Shown here: positions 45,838 through 55,064 of the stretch, one piece after another
Position numbering within the stretch: the first letter of the stretch is position 1
Layout of the letters: every line of letters starts with the position of its first letter
NCBI RefSeq assembly: GCF_015841355.1
Contig: NZ_CP064908.1
Location: forward strand, 992,001-1,056,000
DNA length: 64,000 bases
Direction: 5' to 3'
From: Synechococcus sp. CBW1107
Lineage (GTDB): Bacteria > Cyanobacteriota > Cyanobacteriia > PCC-6307 > Cyanobiaceae
Program-made: the position numbers and the translations under genes
Notes under the pieces: model-generated
Seen by the model: only the letters and a program-made list of their open reading frames with translations
Told to the model about the DNA's origin: nothing
Database searches by the model: none

Positions 45838-47520
45838 GTGCCGCTCGATCCTGCCGTTGCCACGGGCGCCCTTGGTGCCTTGAGCGACGCACCCGCCACC
45901 GTCTTCCCATGGCTGAGCGTTTCGATCCTGTTCCCGATCGCCGCGGGCCTGCTGATCCCCTTCATCCCGGATCCAGGTGACGGCAAGACGATCCGCTGGT
46001 ATGCCCTCGGCGTTGCCCTGGTCACCTTCCTGGTCACCGCCGGCGCTTACATCAACGGCTACGACCCCTCCGTGGCCGGACTGCAGCTGATTGAACGGGT
46101 GGATTGGGTTCCCGATCTGGGACTGGCCTGGTCGGTGGGAGCCGACGGGCTCTCGATGCCCCTGATCCTGCTCACCAGCTTCATCACGGCCCTGGCGGTG
46201 CTGGCGGCCTGGCCCGTCACCTTCAAGCCCAGGCTCTTCTACGTGCTGATCCTGGCCATGGACGGCGGTCAGATCGCCGTGTTCGCCGTGCAGGACATGC
46301 TCCTGTTCTTCCTGTCGTGGGAACTGGAACTGCTGCCCGTCTACCTGCTGCTGGCGATCTGGGGGGCGAAGAAACGGCAGTACGCCGCCACCAAGTTCAT
46401 CCTCTACACAGCCGGCGGATCGGTCTTCATCCTGCTGGCAGCCCTGGCGATGGGCTTCCATGGCGGCGGCACCCCCACCTTCGAGTACACCGCCCTGGCG
46501 GCGAAGGAGTTCGGCACACGCTTCCAGGTCCTGGCCTACGCGGGCCTGCTGATCGCCTTCGGGGTGAAACTGCCGATCGTGCCCCTGCACACCTGGCTGC
46601 CCGATGCCCACGGGGAAGCCACGGCGCCGGTGCACATGCTGCTGGCCGGCATCCTGCTCAAGATGGGCGGCTACGCGCTGCTGCGCTTCAACGTGCAGCT
46701 GCTGCCCGATGCCCACGCCCAGTTCGCGCCCCTGCTGGTGGTGCTCGGGGTGGTGAACATCATCTATGCGGCGCTCACCTCCTTCGCCCAGCGCAACCTC
46801 AAACGCAAGATCGCCTACAGCTCGATCAGCCACATGGGCTTCGTGCTGATCGGCATCGGCAGCTTCAGTGCCCTCGGCACCAGCGGCGCCATGCTGCAGA
46901 TGGTCAGCCACGGCCTGATCGGGGCCAGCCTCTTCTTCCTGGTGGGCGCCACCTACGACCGCACCCACACCCTCCAGCTCGATGAAATGGGCGGCGTCGG
47001 CCAGAAGATGCGCAAGATGTTCGCCCTCTGGACCGTCTGCTCCCTGGCCTCCCTCGCCCTGCCCGGCATGAGCGGCTTCGTGTCGGAGCTGATGGTGTTC
47101 GTGGGCTTCGTCACCAGCGAGGCCTACTCCCTCAGCTTCCGCATCGTGATGGCCGCCCTGGCAGCGGTGGGGGTGATCCTCACACCGATCTACCTGCTCT
47201 CGATGCTGCGGGAGATCTTCTTCGGCAAGGAGAACACCGAGCTGGTGTCCCACACCAAGCTGGTGGATGCGGAACCACGCGAGATCTACGTGATCTCCTG
47301 CCTGCTGGTGCCGATCATCGGCATCGGCCTCTATCCGCGCCTGATGACCGACACCTACCGCGCTTCGATCGAGGCCCTGGTGCAACGCGAGGAGGCCGCC
47401 ATGGCCCGGATGATTCCGGCCGGACGCCAGGGCCTGATTCGTCAGAACCCTCCCCTGGCTCTGCTCCGTGCTGGCGTGGAGCCCCATCAGCCCCTGCTGA
47501 CCGCTCCTCTGCTGCCCTGA
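45838..47520 (+). CDS. ndhD: NDH-1 subunit 4 (NdhD1)
   Basis: The 560-aa NuoM-type antiporter-like subunit has 14 or so helices, a conserved [15 protein letters not shown] with the functional glutamate, [20 protein letters not shown] and [20 protein letters not shown]. It works in NDH-1L as a proton channel. The GTG start follows ndhF by 89 bp without a terminator, so the two are probably co-transcribed. Confidence 0.95.
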   Translation: MPLDPAVATGALGALSDAPATVFPWLSVSILFPIAAGLLIPFIPDPGDGKTIRWYALGVALVTFLVTAGAYINGYDPSVAGLQLIERVDWVPDLGLAWSVGADGLSMPLILLTSFITALAVLAAWPVTFKPRLFYVLILAMDGGQIAVFAVQDMLLFFLSWELELLPVYLLLAIWGAKKRQYAATKFILYTAGGSVFILLAALAMGFHGGGTPTFEYTALAAKEFGTRFQVLAYAGLLIAFGVKLPIVPLHTWLPDAHGEATAPVHMLLAGILLKMGGYALLRFNVQLLPDAHAQFAPLLVVLGVVNIIYAALTSFAQRNLKRKIAYSSISHMGFVLIGIGSFSALGTSGAMLQMVSHGLIGASLFFLVGATYDRTHTLQLDEMGGVGQKMRKMFALWTVCSLASLALPGMSGFVSELMVFVGFVTSEAYSLSFRIVMAALAAVGVILTPIYLLSMLREIFFGKENTELVSHTKLVDAEPREIYVISCLLVPIIGIGLYPRLMTDTYRASIEALVQREEAAMARMIPAGRQGLIRQNPPLALLRAGVEPHQPLLTAPLLP

Positions 47521-47566
47521 GCGAGGAGTCAAAGGGAGTTACGAAACCCTGCGGATGCTGCCCGCC

Positions 47567-47589
47567 CATCCCCCTGTCCAGGGGGGATG
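47567..47589 (+). terminator. Hairpin after ndhD, possible terminator
   Basis: CATCCCCC and GGGGGATG form an 8-bp stem with a 7-base loop, 47 bp after the ndhD stop. No T run follows, so termination would be atypical; it may instead be an mRNA 3'-end stabiliser. Confidence 0.4.
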
Positions 47590-47673
47590 CCTACGCTCCC
47601 AGCGAGTTGGGCCCGCCCGGGCCATCAGCGCTCCAGTCCTCAACCATTCGCCTCGCCCCAAGCGTCTCGAACC

Positions 47674-48048
47674 ATGCGTCAGCTGAACTTCCTGCTGATC
47701 TTCAGCTTTGGCCTGGCCACGGTGATGTTCACCCTGGAGAACACCACCGCCACCACGGTGCACTTCCTTCCCGGGGTGAGCGCGACGCTTCCCCTGGCCG
47801 CGATGATGCTGGTGGTGGGAGGCATCGGTGCCACCGCCGCCTGGGTGTTCGCCGTCTGGACGGGAGTCGTCAAGAAGGTGGAGCAACTGCAGGAGCAGAG
47901 CGAACTGGAGGCCCAGCAGGTGCGGATCCAGGAGCTCGAAGCCGACGTGCAGCGCTACCGGGCGACGGTGGATGCCCAGTTGAGTCTGCTGCCGGCCGCC
48001 GGCCAGAGTTCGGCCCCGAGCCCTGAACCCCAGCCCGAGGAAGCCTGA
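47674..48048 (+). CDS. LapA-domain (DUF1049) membrane protein
   Basis: The 124-aa protein has two membrane helices (LNFLLIFSFGLATVMFTL; LPLAAMMLVVGGIGATAAW) separated by a short loop with FLPGVSATLP. A coiled coil follows (VKKVEQLQEQSELEAQQVRI), then a Pro/Ser-rich tail. This is the LapA/YciS layout; in E. coli LapA controls LPS synthesis through LpxC stability, but cyanobacterial homologues are uncharacterised. ATG 47674 gives the first helix right after the start. Confidence 0.8.
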   Translation: MRQLNFLLIFSFGLATVMFTLENTTATTVHFLPGVSATLPLAAMMLVVGGIGATAAWVFAVWTGVVKKVEQLQEQSELEAQQVRIQELEADVQRYRATVDAQLSLLPAAGQSSAPSPEPQPEEA

Positions 48049-48102
48049 TCGAGAGCACCCCGCTGGCCGTCGGGTCCCAGACGGGGTACGTTTCCGGCAG
48101 AT

Positions 48103-48996
48103 GTGGAAGGTTCGTTCTTGGCTGATGCAGGCGCCAGGCTGGCGATTCGCCTGCTTCAGGATGCCGCCGAACGTGGCGAGATCGACCCCTGGGACGTGGA
48201 TGTCATTGCCGTGGTCGACGGCTTCCTCGACCAGCTTCGCCAGAGGATCGGCGCCCCCCGGCTGGTGAGCGGACCCGGTGAGGGAGGCAGTTTCGAGAGT
48301 GATCTTGCCGCCACCAGTGAGGCGTTTCTGGCCGCCTCCGTGCTCGTGAGCCTCAAGGCCGAGATCCTCGAGCAGCAGACCCTGCCGCCGGAACCGGAAC
48401 TGGAGCAGGACGCCTTCGCCTTCGACGAGGAGGACGCTGGATCCTTCGAGCTGCTCTCCTTTCAGCTGCCACGCCGTCCGGAGCGTCACCTGTTGCGGCG
48501 GGCCGTGGCACCACCGCCGCTGCAGCGTCCCGTCACCCTGGGGGAACTGATCCGCCAGCTGGAGGACATCGCCGAGCGGCTGAAGCAGGGGGACGTGAGC
48601 GGACGATCCCGGCAGCGCGGACCTCGCTACAGCGAGCGGGCGGCGATCGAGCAGGTGGCGGCTCTGGCCCATCGTGAAAAACTGCCGGAAACCACCGCCG
48701 CTCTCAGCCACTTCCTGCTGGAGTGGCAGGCCGCCAGCGACTGGGTGAACTTCGAGGTGCTCGTGGAAGCCTGGGCCGAGGCCGCCCCGGCGGATCTGGA
48801 CCAGGACCGTGTCGGGGTGTTCTGGGCTCTGCTCTTCCTCTGCTCCCAGGGCAGAGTCGACCTGCAGCAGGAGGGAGGCCTCTTCGGCCCCCTGTTCCTC
48901 AGGGGTTGCTGGGAAGGCATGGGCGCTGGACCGTCAGTGCTTCCACACGGACTGGTGCCAGCTCCCTCTCCGGCTCGGGAGGCGCAGGCCGCCTGA
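48103..48996 (+). CDS. scpA: Segregation and condensation protein A
   Basis: ScpA bridges SMC heads in chromosome condensation. The 297-aa protein has an N-terminal RLLQDAAERGEIDPWDVDVI, SEAFLAASVLVSLKAEIL and a C-terminal winged-helix (VGVFWALLFLCSQGRVDLQQ) as in ScpA kleisins. It is somewhat longer than the family at its tail. GTG 48103 is used. The sugar nucleotidyltransferase follows 49 bp later. Confidence 0.88.
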   Translation: MEGSFLADAGARLAIRLLQDAAERGEIDPWDVDVIAVVDGFLDQLRQRIGAPRLVSGPGEGGSFESDLAATSEAFLAASVLVSLKAEILEQQTLPPEPELEQDAFAFDEEDAGSFELLSFQLPRRPERHLLRRAVAPPPLQRPVTLGELIRQLEDIAERLKQGDVSGRSRQRGPRYSERAAIEQVAALAHREKLPETTAALSHFLLEWQAASDWVNFEVLVEAWAEAAPADLDQDRVGVFWALLFLCSQGRVDLQQEGGLFGPLFLRGCWEGMGAGPSVLPHGLVPAPSPAREAQAA

Positions 48997-49045
48997 GGGT
49001 CTTCACTAGGCTGCCTTGAATCAGATCAGAAGGGGACAGGTGCCC

Positions 49046-50230
49046 ATGAAGGCCATGATTCTCGCGGCCGGCAAGGGAACTCGGGTGCAGCCCATCACCC
49101 ACACGATTCCCAAGCCGATGATCCCGATTCTGCAGAAACCCGTGATGGAGTTTCTGCTGGAGCTGCTCCGTCAGCATGGGTTCACCGAAGTCATGGTCAA
49201 TGTTTCACACCTGGCCGCGGAAATCGAGAACTACTTCAGAGATGGCCAACGCTTCGGCGTGGAGATCGCCTACAGCTTCGAAGGGCGCATCGAAGACGGA
49301 GAACTGATCGGTGCCGCCCTCGGTTCCGCCGGGGGCCTCAAGAAGATCCAGACCTTTCAACCCTTCTTCGACGACACCTTCGTGGTGCTCTGCGGCGATG
49401 CGCTGATCGACCTCGACCTCACCGAGGCCGTGCGCCTTCACAAGGAGAAAGGGGCCATGGCTTCCCTGGTCACCAAGCGGGTGCCCAAGGATCAGGTGAG
49501 CAGCTACGGCGTGGTGGTCACCGACCAGGACAGCCGGGTGCTGAGCTTCCAGGAGAAGCCCTCGGTGGCCGAGGCCGCCAGCGACATGATCAACACCGGC
49601 ATCTACATCTTCGAGCCGGAGGTTCTGGATCACATCCCCGCCGGCATTCCCTTCGACATCGGCGCCGATCTCTTCCCCAGGCTGGTCGCCGCCGGGGCGC
49701 CCTTCTACGCCCTGCCGATGGATTTCGAATGGGTGGACATCGGCAAGGTTCCCGACTACTGGCAGGCGATCCGCAGCGTGCTCGAGGGCAAGGTCCGTCA
49801 GGTGCAGGTGCCTGGCCGGGAAGTGCGCCCGGGGATTTTCACAGGTCTGAACGTGGCCGCCGACTGGGACAAGATCAACGTCACCGGCCCCATCTACGTG
49901 GGTGGCATGACCCGGATCGATCCCGGCGTGACGATCGTGGGGCCGGCCATGATCGGACCGAGCTGCCACATCTGTGAAGGCGCCACGATCGACAACTCGA
50001 TCATCTTCGATTACTCCCGCATCGGGGCCGGCGTGCGCCTGGTGGAGAAACTGGTGTTCGGCCGCTACTGCGTCGATCGCAACGGCGACCACTTCGACCT
50101 GCAGGAAGCCTCCCTCGACTGGCTGATCACCGATGTGCGCCGCCAGGATGTGGTGCAACCCTCGCCCCAGCAGAAGGCGATGGCTGATCTGCTCGGCACG
50201 GATCTCGCCCTCAGTGCGGGTGAGAACTGA
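49046..50230 (+). CDS. Sugar-phosphate nucleotidyltransferase (GDP-mannose pyrophosphorylase-like)
   Basis: The 394-aa enzyme has the signature LAAGKGTRVQPITHTIPKPM, a metal-binding GDALIDLDL and the sugar-binding FEWVDIG. A C-terminal left-handed beta-helix (VTGPIYVGGMTRIDPGVTIV) follows. The pattern fits mannose-1-phosphate guanylyltransferase or glucose-1-phosphate nucleotidyltransferase making NDP-sugars for polysaccharide. ATG 49046 has AGGGG upstream and was preferred to the TTG at 49016. It overlaps metF by 20 bp on the opposite strand. Confidence 0.85.
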   Translation: MKAMILAAGKGTRVQPITHTIPKPMIPILQKPVMEFLLELLRQHGFTEVMVNVSHLAAEIENYFRDGQRFGVEIAYSFEGRIEDGELIGAALGSAGGLKKIQTFQPFFDDTFVVLCGDALIDLDLTEAVRLHKEKGAMASLVTKRVPKDQVSSYGVVVTDQDSRVLSFQEKPSVAEAASDMINTGIYIFEPEVLDHIPAGIPFDIGADLFPRLVAAGAPFYALPMDFEWVDIGKVPDYWQAIRSVLEGKVRQVQVPGREVRPGIFTGLNVAADWDKINVTGPIYVGGMTRIDPGVTIVGPAMIGPSCHICEGATIDNSIIFDYSRIGAGVRLVEKLVFGRYCVDRNGDHFDLQEASLDWLITDVRRQDVVQPSPQQKAMADLLGTDLALSAGEN

Positions 50231-51131
50231 CCTCCGTCAGCACCGCCCCTCCTGGCGGCGAGACGCCAGCCTCGGCCAGGATCCAGGGGATGCGCTCCTC
50301 CGCCTTCACCGCCATCAGATGAACCCCCTGGGCAATGGCCCGGTACGCACGCACCTGTTCGGCGGCGATCGCCACGCCTTCGGCCGCCGGATCCGCTGAC
50401 GCCGCCAGCCTGTCGATGATCGGCTGGGGAATCGAGGCTCCCGGCACCACGCGATTGATGAAGGCCGCGTTCCGTGCCGACTTGAGCAGAAACACCCCCG
50501 CCAGCACTGGCAGTCCCAGGGGTTCGCTGATCTCGCCACAGAAGCGGCGCAGCGCTTCTGTGCTCATCACCATCTGGGTCTGCAGGAAGCGTGCACCGGC
50601 CTCCTGCTTGCGCGCCACCCGCGCCCGCAGTCCGCTCCAGCTGGTCGACTGGGGGTCGGCCGCGGCCCCTGGGAACAGAGCCGTGGGCCCATCCGGCAGC
50701 ACGCCCTCCACTGGATCGAGGCCAGCATTGAGGCGGCCCAGCAACTGCAGCAGGCGCACCGACTCCAGCTCATTGACGGCCCGGGCACCCGGCTGATCCC
50801 CGGCGCCCACCGGGTCCCCGGTGAGGCAAAGCACATTGCGGATGCCGAGGGCGTGGGCACCGAGCAGATCGGCCTGGAGAGCAATCCGGTTGCGGTCGCG
50901 ACAGGCCAGCTGCAGCACGGGCTCGATCCCGGCCTCGAGGAGCAGGCGGCAGAGGGCAAGACTGCTCATGCGCATCACGGCCCTGCTGCCGTCCGTGACA
51001 TTGACGGCATGGACCAGCCCACGGAGCTTGGCGGCCACTGTGAGGGTGCGAGTGGGATCTCCCCCCCGCGGCGGGGTCACCTCAGCCGTGATGGCGAACT
51101 GTCCGGTCTCCAGGGCCTGGCGCAGAAGCAA
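50211..51131 (-). CDS. metF: 5,10-Methylenetetrahydrofolate reductase
   Basis: MetF reduces methylene-THF to methyl-THF for methionine synthesis, using FAD. The 306-aa TIM-barrel protein has AITAEVTPPRGGDPTRTL, HAVNVTDGSRAVMRMSSLA, VLCLTGDPVG and FLQTQMVMS. The TTG at 51131 is the only start seen in frame near the N terminus. It is divergent from the LuxR-type gene (78-bp gap). Confidence 0.92.
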   Translation of the reverse strand: MLLRQALETGQFAITAEVTPPRGGDPTRTLTVAAKLRGLVHAVNVTDGSRAVMRMSSLALCRLLLEAGIEPVLQLACRDRNRIALQADLLGAHALGIRNVLCLTGDPVGAGDQPGARAVNELESVRLLQLLGRLNAGLDPVEGVLPDGPTALFPGAAADPQSTSWSGLRARVARKQEAGARFLQTQMVMSTEALRRFCGEISEPLGLPVLAGVFLLKSARNAAFINRVVPGASIPQPIIDRLAASADPAAEGVAIAAEQVRAYRAIAQGVHLMAVKAEERIPWILAEAGVSPPGGAVLTEVSSHPH

Positions 51132-51209
51132 GGGACAGGGGATCGCTCAGGGCCCATCATGCGTCAGCGGCCGCTGCTTACAGTGGAACCTTGGAGGGGT
51201 GGAGTCTGG

Positions 51210-51479
51210 ATGTCCGATCGAGACAATCACATCCAGCTGCGCTCCAATCTTTCGGAACGCGAGCTGGAAATCATCGAGCGGGTCGCGACGGGCCTGACCA
51301 ATCAGGAAATCGCCCTTGAGCTGATGATCAGCAAGCGAACGGTCGACAACCACGTCAGCAATATCTTCACCAAGACCGGCGCCAAGAACCGCGTGGCCCT
51401 GTTGAACTGGGCGATGGATAACGGCAAGATCTGCCGGGATGGCTTCAACTGCTGCCATTTACCCAGCGCTGAAGGCTGA
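51210..51479 (+). CDS. Small LuxR-type regulator (PedR-like)
   Basis: The 89-aa protein is essentially one LuxR/GerE helix-turn-helix: LSERELEIIERVATGLTNQE, LMISKRTVDNHVSNIFTKTG, ending in a short Cys-containing tail (ICRDGFNCCHLP). It has no receiver domain. Size and sequence resemble PedR, which in Synechocystis is inactivated by thioredoxin when photosynthetic electron flow rises; the tail cysteines would fit redox control, but the PedR identity is by resemblance. ATG 51210 has GGAG upstream. Confidence 0.82.
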   Translation: MSDRDNHIQLRSNLSERELEIIERVATGLTNQEIALELMISKRTVDNHVSNIFTKTGAKNRVALLNWAMDNGKICRDGFNCCHLPSAEG

Positions 51480-51536
51480 TTCGGACTCCGGCCATGAGCC
51501 TGATCAGGCCCCTTCAGGGCAGGGTTCCAGCTTCGA

Positions 51537-51722
51537 TCAGACGCTTTGGGACATGCCGGCCGAAACCGTCCTCGGCAGGTACGGTACCTCGACCGTGGCG
51601 GTGAGGGACTGCAGGCTGTAGCCGTCGGGTCGAAGCCCGAACAGATCGGCGTAGTCGAGGCAATCGTCGGTGTCGCGGCCGGCGAAGCGGAGCACGCCTT
51701 GGTGGTCGTAGAGGCCGATCAC
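51537..51722 (-). CDS. Small conserved-looking protein, 61 aa
   Basis: The reading MIGLYDHQGVLRFAGRDTDD followed by CLDYADLFGL and YSLQSLTA resembles short acidic proteins found in other cyanobacteria. It appears soluble, a small beta/alpha domain without motif. The GTG start at 51722 has no ribosome site, and an AT-rich inverted repeat lies 26 bp upstream. Function unknown. Confidence 0.6.
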   Translation of the reverse strand: MIGLYDHQGVLRFAGRDTDDCLDYADLFGLRPDGYSLQSLTATVEVPYLPRTVSAGMSQSV

Positions 51723-51747
51723 GGACGGAACGGGGCGGGGAGGAGAG

Positions 51748-51767
51748 ATTAAGGAGAAATCCTTAAT
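51748..51767. repeat. Perfect 8-bp AT-rich inverted repeat
   Basis: ATTAAGGA and TCCTTAAT flank a GAAA loop. It is a striking AT-rich element in GC-rich DNA, between the CYTH gene stop and the 61-aa gene start, and could be an operator or a weak terminator of the CYTH transcript. Confidence 0.5.
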
Positions 51768-51773
51768 GAAATC

Positions 51774-52352
51774 CTAGCTGATGTCGCTGTCGTTACAAAG
51801 GCCATCCGCCAACAGACTCTGCCGGTCCGCCTCGGGCCAGCAGCTCCAGGGACGTCGGGCCAGGGCCGCATTACTGAGCTCCCCAAGTCCGGTGATCTCC
51901 CGATGGCACCACGGTGGCAGCACCAGCGCCTGCTCCTCCCGCTCCAGCTCCACTTCAGCCACCACCAGAGGCGAGTTCTCCCCCTCGAACACATCAAGCA
52001 CCCACTCCCCGCCGGGCAGGTCAAGCCCGTAGCGCTCCTTATGGAGGCTGGCCGAGGCCAGGCCCAGCAGCTGCCGGGCATCGGCGACGGGAATCTCATA
52101 CTCGAATTCGGCCCGGGTGACGGCGGTGACGGTGGCCTTGAGAGTCAACCAGGCCCTGGCTGCCTTCGCCCCCTCGTCACGCTCGTCCTCCAGGCGCACC
52201 CGCACGGTGACCCCATCGGCTGAAGCCTGCAGGTACCCCTGGCAGAGGTGCTGCCGCCAGAGAATGTGCTCCTTCCACCCCGCTCCCCGCACGAGGAAGC
52301 GGCGCTCGATCTCCAGAGCCACCGATCCAGACCCACACACCGTCCGGCCCAT
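51774..52352 (-). CDS. CYTH-domain protein
   Basis: The 192-aa protein has the CYTH/triphosphate-tunnel signature ExExR (EIERR, residues 14-18). Further charged strands (VTVRVRLEDERDEG, AWLTLKAT, EFEYEIP, VVAEVELERE) line such tunnels. CYTH proteins hydrolyse inorganic triphosphate, thiamine triphosphate or act as adenylate cyclases. No HD or CHAD domain is fused. ATG 52352 is used; GTG for the valine at residue 11 would place the motif nearer the start. Confidence 0.88.
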   Translation of the reverse strand: MGRTVCGSGSVALEIERRFLVRGAGWKEHILWRQHLCQGYLQASADGVTVRVRLEDERDEGAKAARAWLTLKATVTAVTRAEFEYEIPVADARQLLGLASASLHKERYGLDLPGGEWVLDVFEGENSPLVVAEVELEREEQALVLPPWCHREITGLGELSNAALARRPWSCWPEADRQSLLADGLCNDSDIS

Positions 52353-52384
52353 CCTGGCGTCAGGCCCGTCGCCGAGTTCTGCGT

Positions 52385-53344
52385 TCAGTTGGCGGAGGGT
52401 TCCGAGGCGGTGAGGTCGCCGGCCCAGTGCAGCTTGTGGCTGAGGGTGCGGTAGTAGGAGGGGCTCTGCTGCAGCACCACCATCAGGGCGCAGTGGCTGG
52501 AGCGCTGCACCACGCAGCGATCACCAGGCTCCAGCATGGTGGCGTGGGCTCCGTCCTTCCAGAGCTTCACCCGCCGGCTCGGCTCCCCAAGGGGCCAGAT
52601 CGCCAGCTGCGAGCGGGGTGGCACCACCACCGGCCGGCTGGAGAGGCTCATCGGGCAGATCGGGTTGACCACGATGGCATCGATTCCTGGATGGAGGATC
52701 GGGCCTCCCGCCGCCATGGCGTAACCGGTGGAGCCGGTGGAAGTGGCGATGATCAGTCCATCGCCGCGGAACTGATCCACCACCTCCCCGTCGATCTCCA
52801 GCTCCAGCACGCAAGTGGGCGAGAGCTCATCGAGGAAGGGACGGAAATAGAAATCGTTGAGCGCACGGTGCAGTCGGGCGGGCCCATCGGCGCTGGGATC
52901 CTCGGGCTCATCCCCTTCGGGAACCCCATCGCCGCGATCGACGAAGGCTTCCAGCATCATGCGGCGCTCGAGGGCGAAGCGGTCATCGCGGAGCCGTTGC
53001 CAGAGGTTGTCTTCCGAAGAGGTGGTGCTGAGCACCAGCAATTTGCGCTCATGGGTGAGGAATCCGAGGTGACCGCCCACGTTGAAGCTCAGGATCGGCA
53101 CATCCAGGGGACCGAGGTGACGGGCCGCGCCCAGGACGGTGCCATCTCCGCCCAGCACCACGGTGAGGTCTGGCAGACAAGGCTCGGTGGCCAGCAGGCC
53201 CGGGAACGGGTTGGAGCTGGCTCCGCTGCTGGCGACTGTGACCTGGACCCCCTGGGAGCGCAGGTCTTCGGAGCAGCGTCGTGCCTGGCGCTGAGCCGCC
53301 TGGCTGCCGGAGCGAACGATCAGCCAGACCCGCTGGAGCTGCAT
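52385..53344 (-). CDS. nadK: NAD kinase
   Basis: NadK makes NADP+ from NAD+. The 319-aa protein has GGDGT at 65-69, [13 protein letters not shown], the long [20 protein letters not shown] region and [12 protein letters not shown]. It follows ndhA-I-G-E, 54 bp after ndhE on the same strand. That arrangement ties the NADP supply to NDH-1 expression, as in other cyanobacteria. Confidence 0.95.
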   Translation of the reverse strand: MQLQRVWLIVRSGSQAAQRQARRCSEDLRSQGVQVTVASSGASSNPFPGLLATEPCLPDLTVVLGGDGTVLGAARHLGPLDVPILSFNVGGHLGFLTHERKLLVLSTTSSEDNLWQRLRDDRFALERRMMLEAFVDRGDGVPEGDEPEDPSADGPARLHRALNDFYFRPFLDELSPTCVLELEIDGEVVDQFRGDGLIIATSTGSTGYAMAAGGPILHPGIDAIVVNPICPMSLSSRPVVVPPRSQLAIWPLGEPSRRVKLWKDGAHATMLEPGDRCVVQRSSHCALMVVLQQSPSYYRTLSHKLHWAGDLTASEPSAN

Positions 53345-53398
53345 GGAATCAGGCGCGAATCCCGCATCGGCGGACCGTAGGGGAGAAGGCGGGCAAGG

Positions 53399-53725
53399 TC
53401 ACCAGCGCAACAGATTGAAGCGCTCCATATCGACGGTCTCGCGGTTGCGGTAGAGGGAGAGCAGGATCGCCAGACCCACGGCCGCTTCGGCAGCAGCCAC
53501 GGTGATCACGAAAATGGCAAAGACCTGGCCACGGATCTGCTGACCATCGATGTAGCTGGAGAAGGCCATCAGGTTGATGTTGACGGCATTGAGCATCAAC
53601 TCGATGCTCATCAGAACCCGCACCGCGTTACGGCTGTTGATCAGGCCCCAGACCCCTGTACAGAAGAGGATGGCGGCGAGCACCAGGTAGGCCTGGAGCG
53701 GAATGTCGATGGATGTGGGAGGCAT
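53399..53725 (-). CDS. ndhE: NDH-1 subunit 4L (NdhE)
   Basis: The 108-aa NuoK-type membrane subunit has three helices, with the proton-relay glutamate in [18 protein letters not shown] and a second in [11 protein letters not shown]. It lies 2 bp after ndhG and ends the ndhA-I-G-E run before nadK. Confidence 0.95.
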   Translation of the reverse strand: MPPTSIDIPLQAYLVLAAILFCTGVWGLINSRNAVRVLMSIELMLNAVNINLMAFSSYIDGQQIRGQVFAIFVITVAAAEAAVGLAILLSLYRNRETVDMERFNLLRW

Positions 53726-53727
53726 GA

Positions 53728-54354
53728 TCAGACTTTCTCCAGCAGGGTGGTCTCGCCGGCGGGACTCTCCAGCAGCAGGGGGGTGCGTTCCTTTTCGATC
53801 AGGCCCTGATCGGCTGCTTCACCGGTGATCACATCACTGCTGAACACATCGCGACGAGCGAGCACGATCGCTCCGATCATCGCCATCAGCAGCAGCACCG
53901 AGGCCAGTTCGAAGGGCAACAGATAATCACTGAACAGATGGATTCCGATCAGCACCGTGGCGTCATCCCCGAGGGGAGTGGGCCCGGGAACCGCCCAGGG
54001 GGTGGTGAGATCGACCCGCAGGATCAACAGGAACAGACCGAGGCAGACACCCCCGGAGAGCACCCGGCGCAGAAGCAGACCGGGGATCTCGGCCATGGCC
54101 TCTTTCTTGTTCACGAGCATGATCGCGAACAGGATCAGCACGTTCACGGCGCCCACGTAGACCAGGACCTGCGCCGCGGCAACAAAACTGGCATTGAGCA
54201 GCAGGTAGAGACCCGCCACGGAGAGGAACACGCCAGCCAGCAGGAAGGCCGAATAGACAATGTTAGGCAACAGCACAACTCCCAGGGAGCCCAGCACCAG
54301 CGTGAGGGAGAGGGCGGTGAAGCAAATGAGCTGGGTGACGGACGCGATCGTCAT
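53728..54354 (-). CDS. ndhG: NDH-1 subunit 6 (NdhG)
   Basis: The 208-aa NuoJ-type membrane subunit has five predicted helices and the [18 protein letters not shown] core. The C-terminal ~40 residues are soluble and charged. Its start shares a base with the ndhI stop, indicating coupled translation. Confidence 0.94.
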   Translation of the reverse strand: MTIASVTQLICFTALSLTLVLGSLGVVLLPNIVYSAFLLAGVFLSVAGLYLLLNASFVAAAQVLVYVGAVNVLILFAIMLVNKKEAMAEIPGLLLRRVLSGGVCLGLFLLILRVDLTTPWAVPGPTPLGDDATVLIGIHLFSDYLLPFELASVLLLMAMIGAIVLARRDVFSSDVITGEAADQGLIEKERTPLLLESPAGETTLLEKV

Positions 54355-54965
54355 CAGGCGTTCTCCACGGACTTGGCGGCTGAGGCCGCCATCTCGGCCT
54401 GCACCTGCTCGGGCAGCTGTCCGGCCCTCGGCCTGGAGGGATCGACGCCATGGGGATCCATTTCACCCTTGGGCAGATAGGCCAGCTCGCGCAGGGGCAC
54501 CACGGCAGGATCACTGGTGACGCTGGTGGGAAGGCGGCCCAGGGCCACGTTGTCGTAGTTGAGGCTGTGGCGATCAAAGGCCGCCAGCTCGTACTCCTCA
54601 GTCATGGAGAGGCAGTTGGTAGGGCAATACTCCACACAATTGCCGCAGAAGATACAGACTCCGAAATCAATGGAGTAGTTCTTGAGCTCCTTCTTCTTCG
54701 TCTCCTTGTTCATCACCCAGTCGACAACCGGCAGGTTGATGGGGCAGACGCGAACACAGACTTCACAGGAGATGCACTTGTCGAACTCGTAATGAATCCT
54801 GCCGCGATAGCGCTCCGAGGGAATCAGCTTCTCGTAGGGGTATTGAACGGTGATCGGCCGTCGGCGCAGGTGATCAAACGTGACCGACAGGCCCTGAGTG
54901 ATGTAATTGGCTGCGCCTACGGCGTCCTTGGTGTAGTCACCGACCTTTTGCAGGAATCCGAACAT
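54354..54965 (-). CDS. ndhI: NDH-1 subunit I, ferredoxin-like
   Basis: The 203-aa protein carries two [4Fe-4S] clusters: C64, C67, C70, C74 and C104, C107, C110, C114, in [12 protein letters not shown] and [12 protein letters not shown]. It transfers electrons from reduced ferredoxin towards plastoquinone in NDH-1. A 99-bp gap separates it from ndhA. Confidence 0.96.
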   Translation of the reverse strand: MFGFLQKVGDYTKDAVGAANYITQGLSVTFDHLRRRPITVQYPYEKLIPSERYRGRIHYEFDKCISCEVCVRVCPINLPVVDWVMNKETKKKELKNYSIDFGVCIFCGNCVEYCPTNCLSMTEEYELAAFDRHSLNYDNVALGRLPTSVTSDPAVVPLRELAYLPKGEMDPHGVDPSRPRAGQLPEQVQAEMAASAAKSVENA

Positions 54966-55064
54966 GGCAGGAGAGTCGGAGAGGAAGGAAGACAGGAGCT
55001 GGGGAGCTGGGACTGGGGCTCAGGAGGGACCTGAAAGTTGGACCCATGATGACCGGCGGGGGGC

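Noticed and set aside
43562-47532. Two minus-strand open frames of over 600 codons
   Set aside because: Both mirror ndhF and ndhD, which carry all expected motifs; the antisense proteins are His/Gln/Gly-rich without domain signatures.
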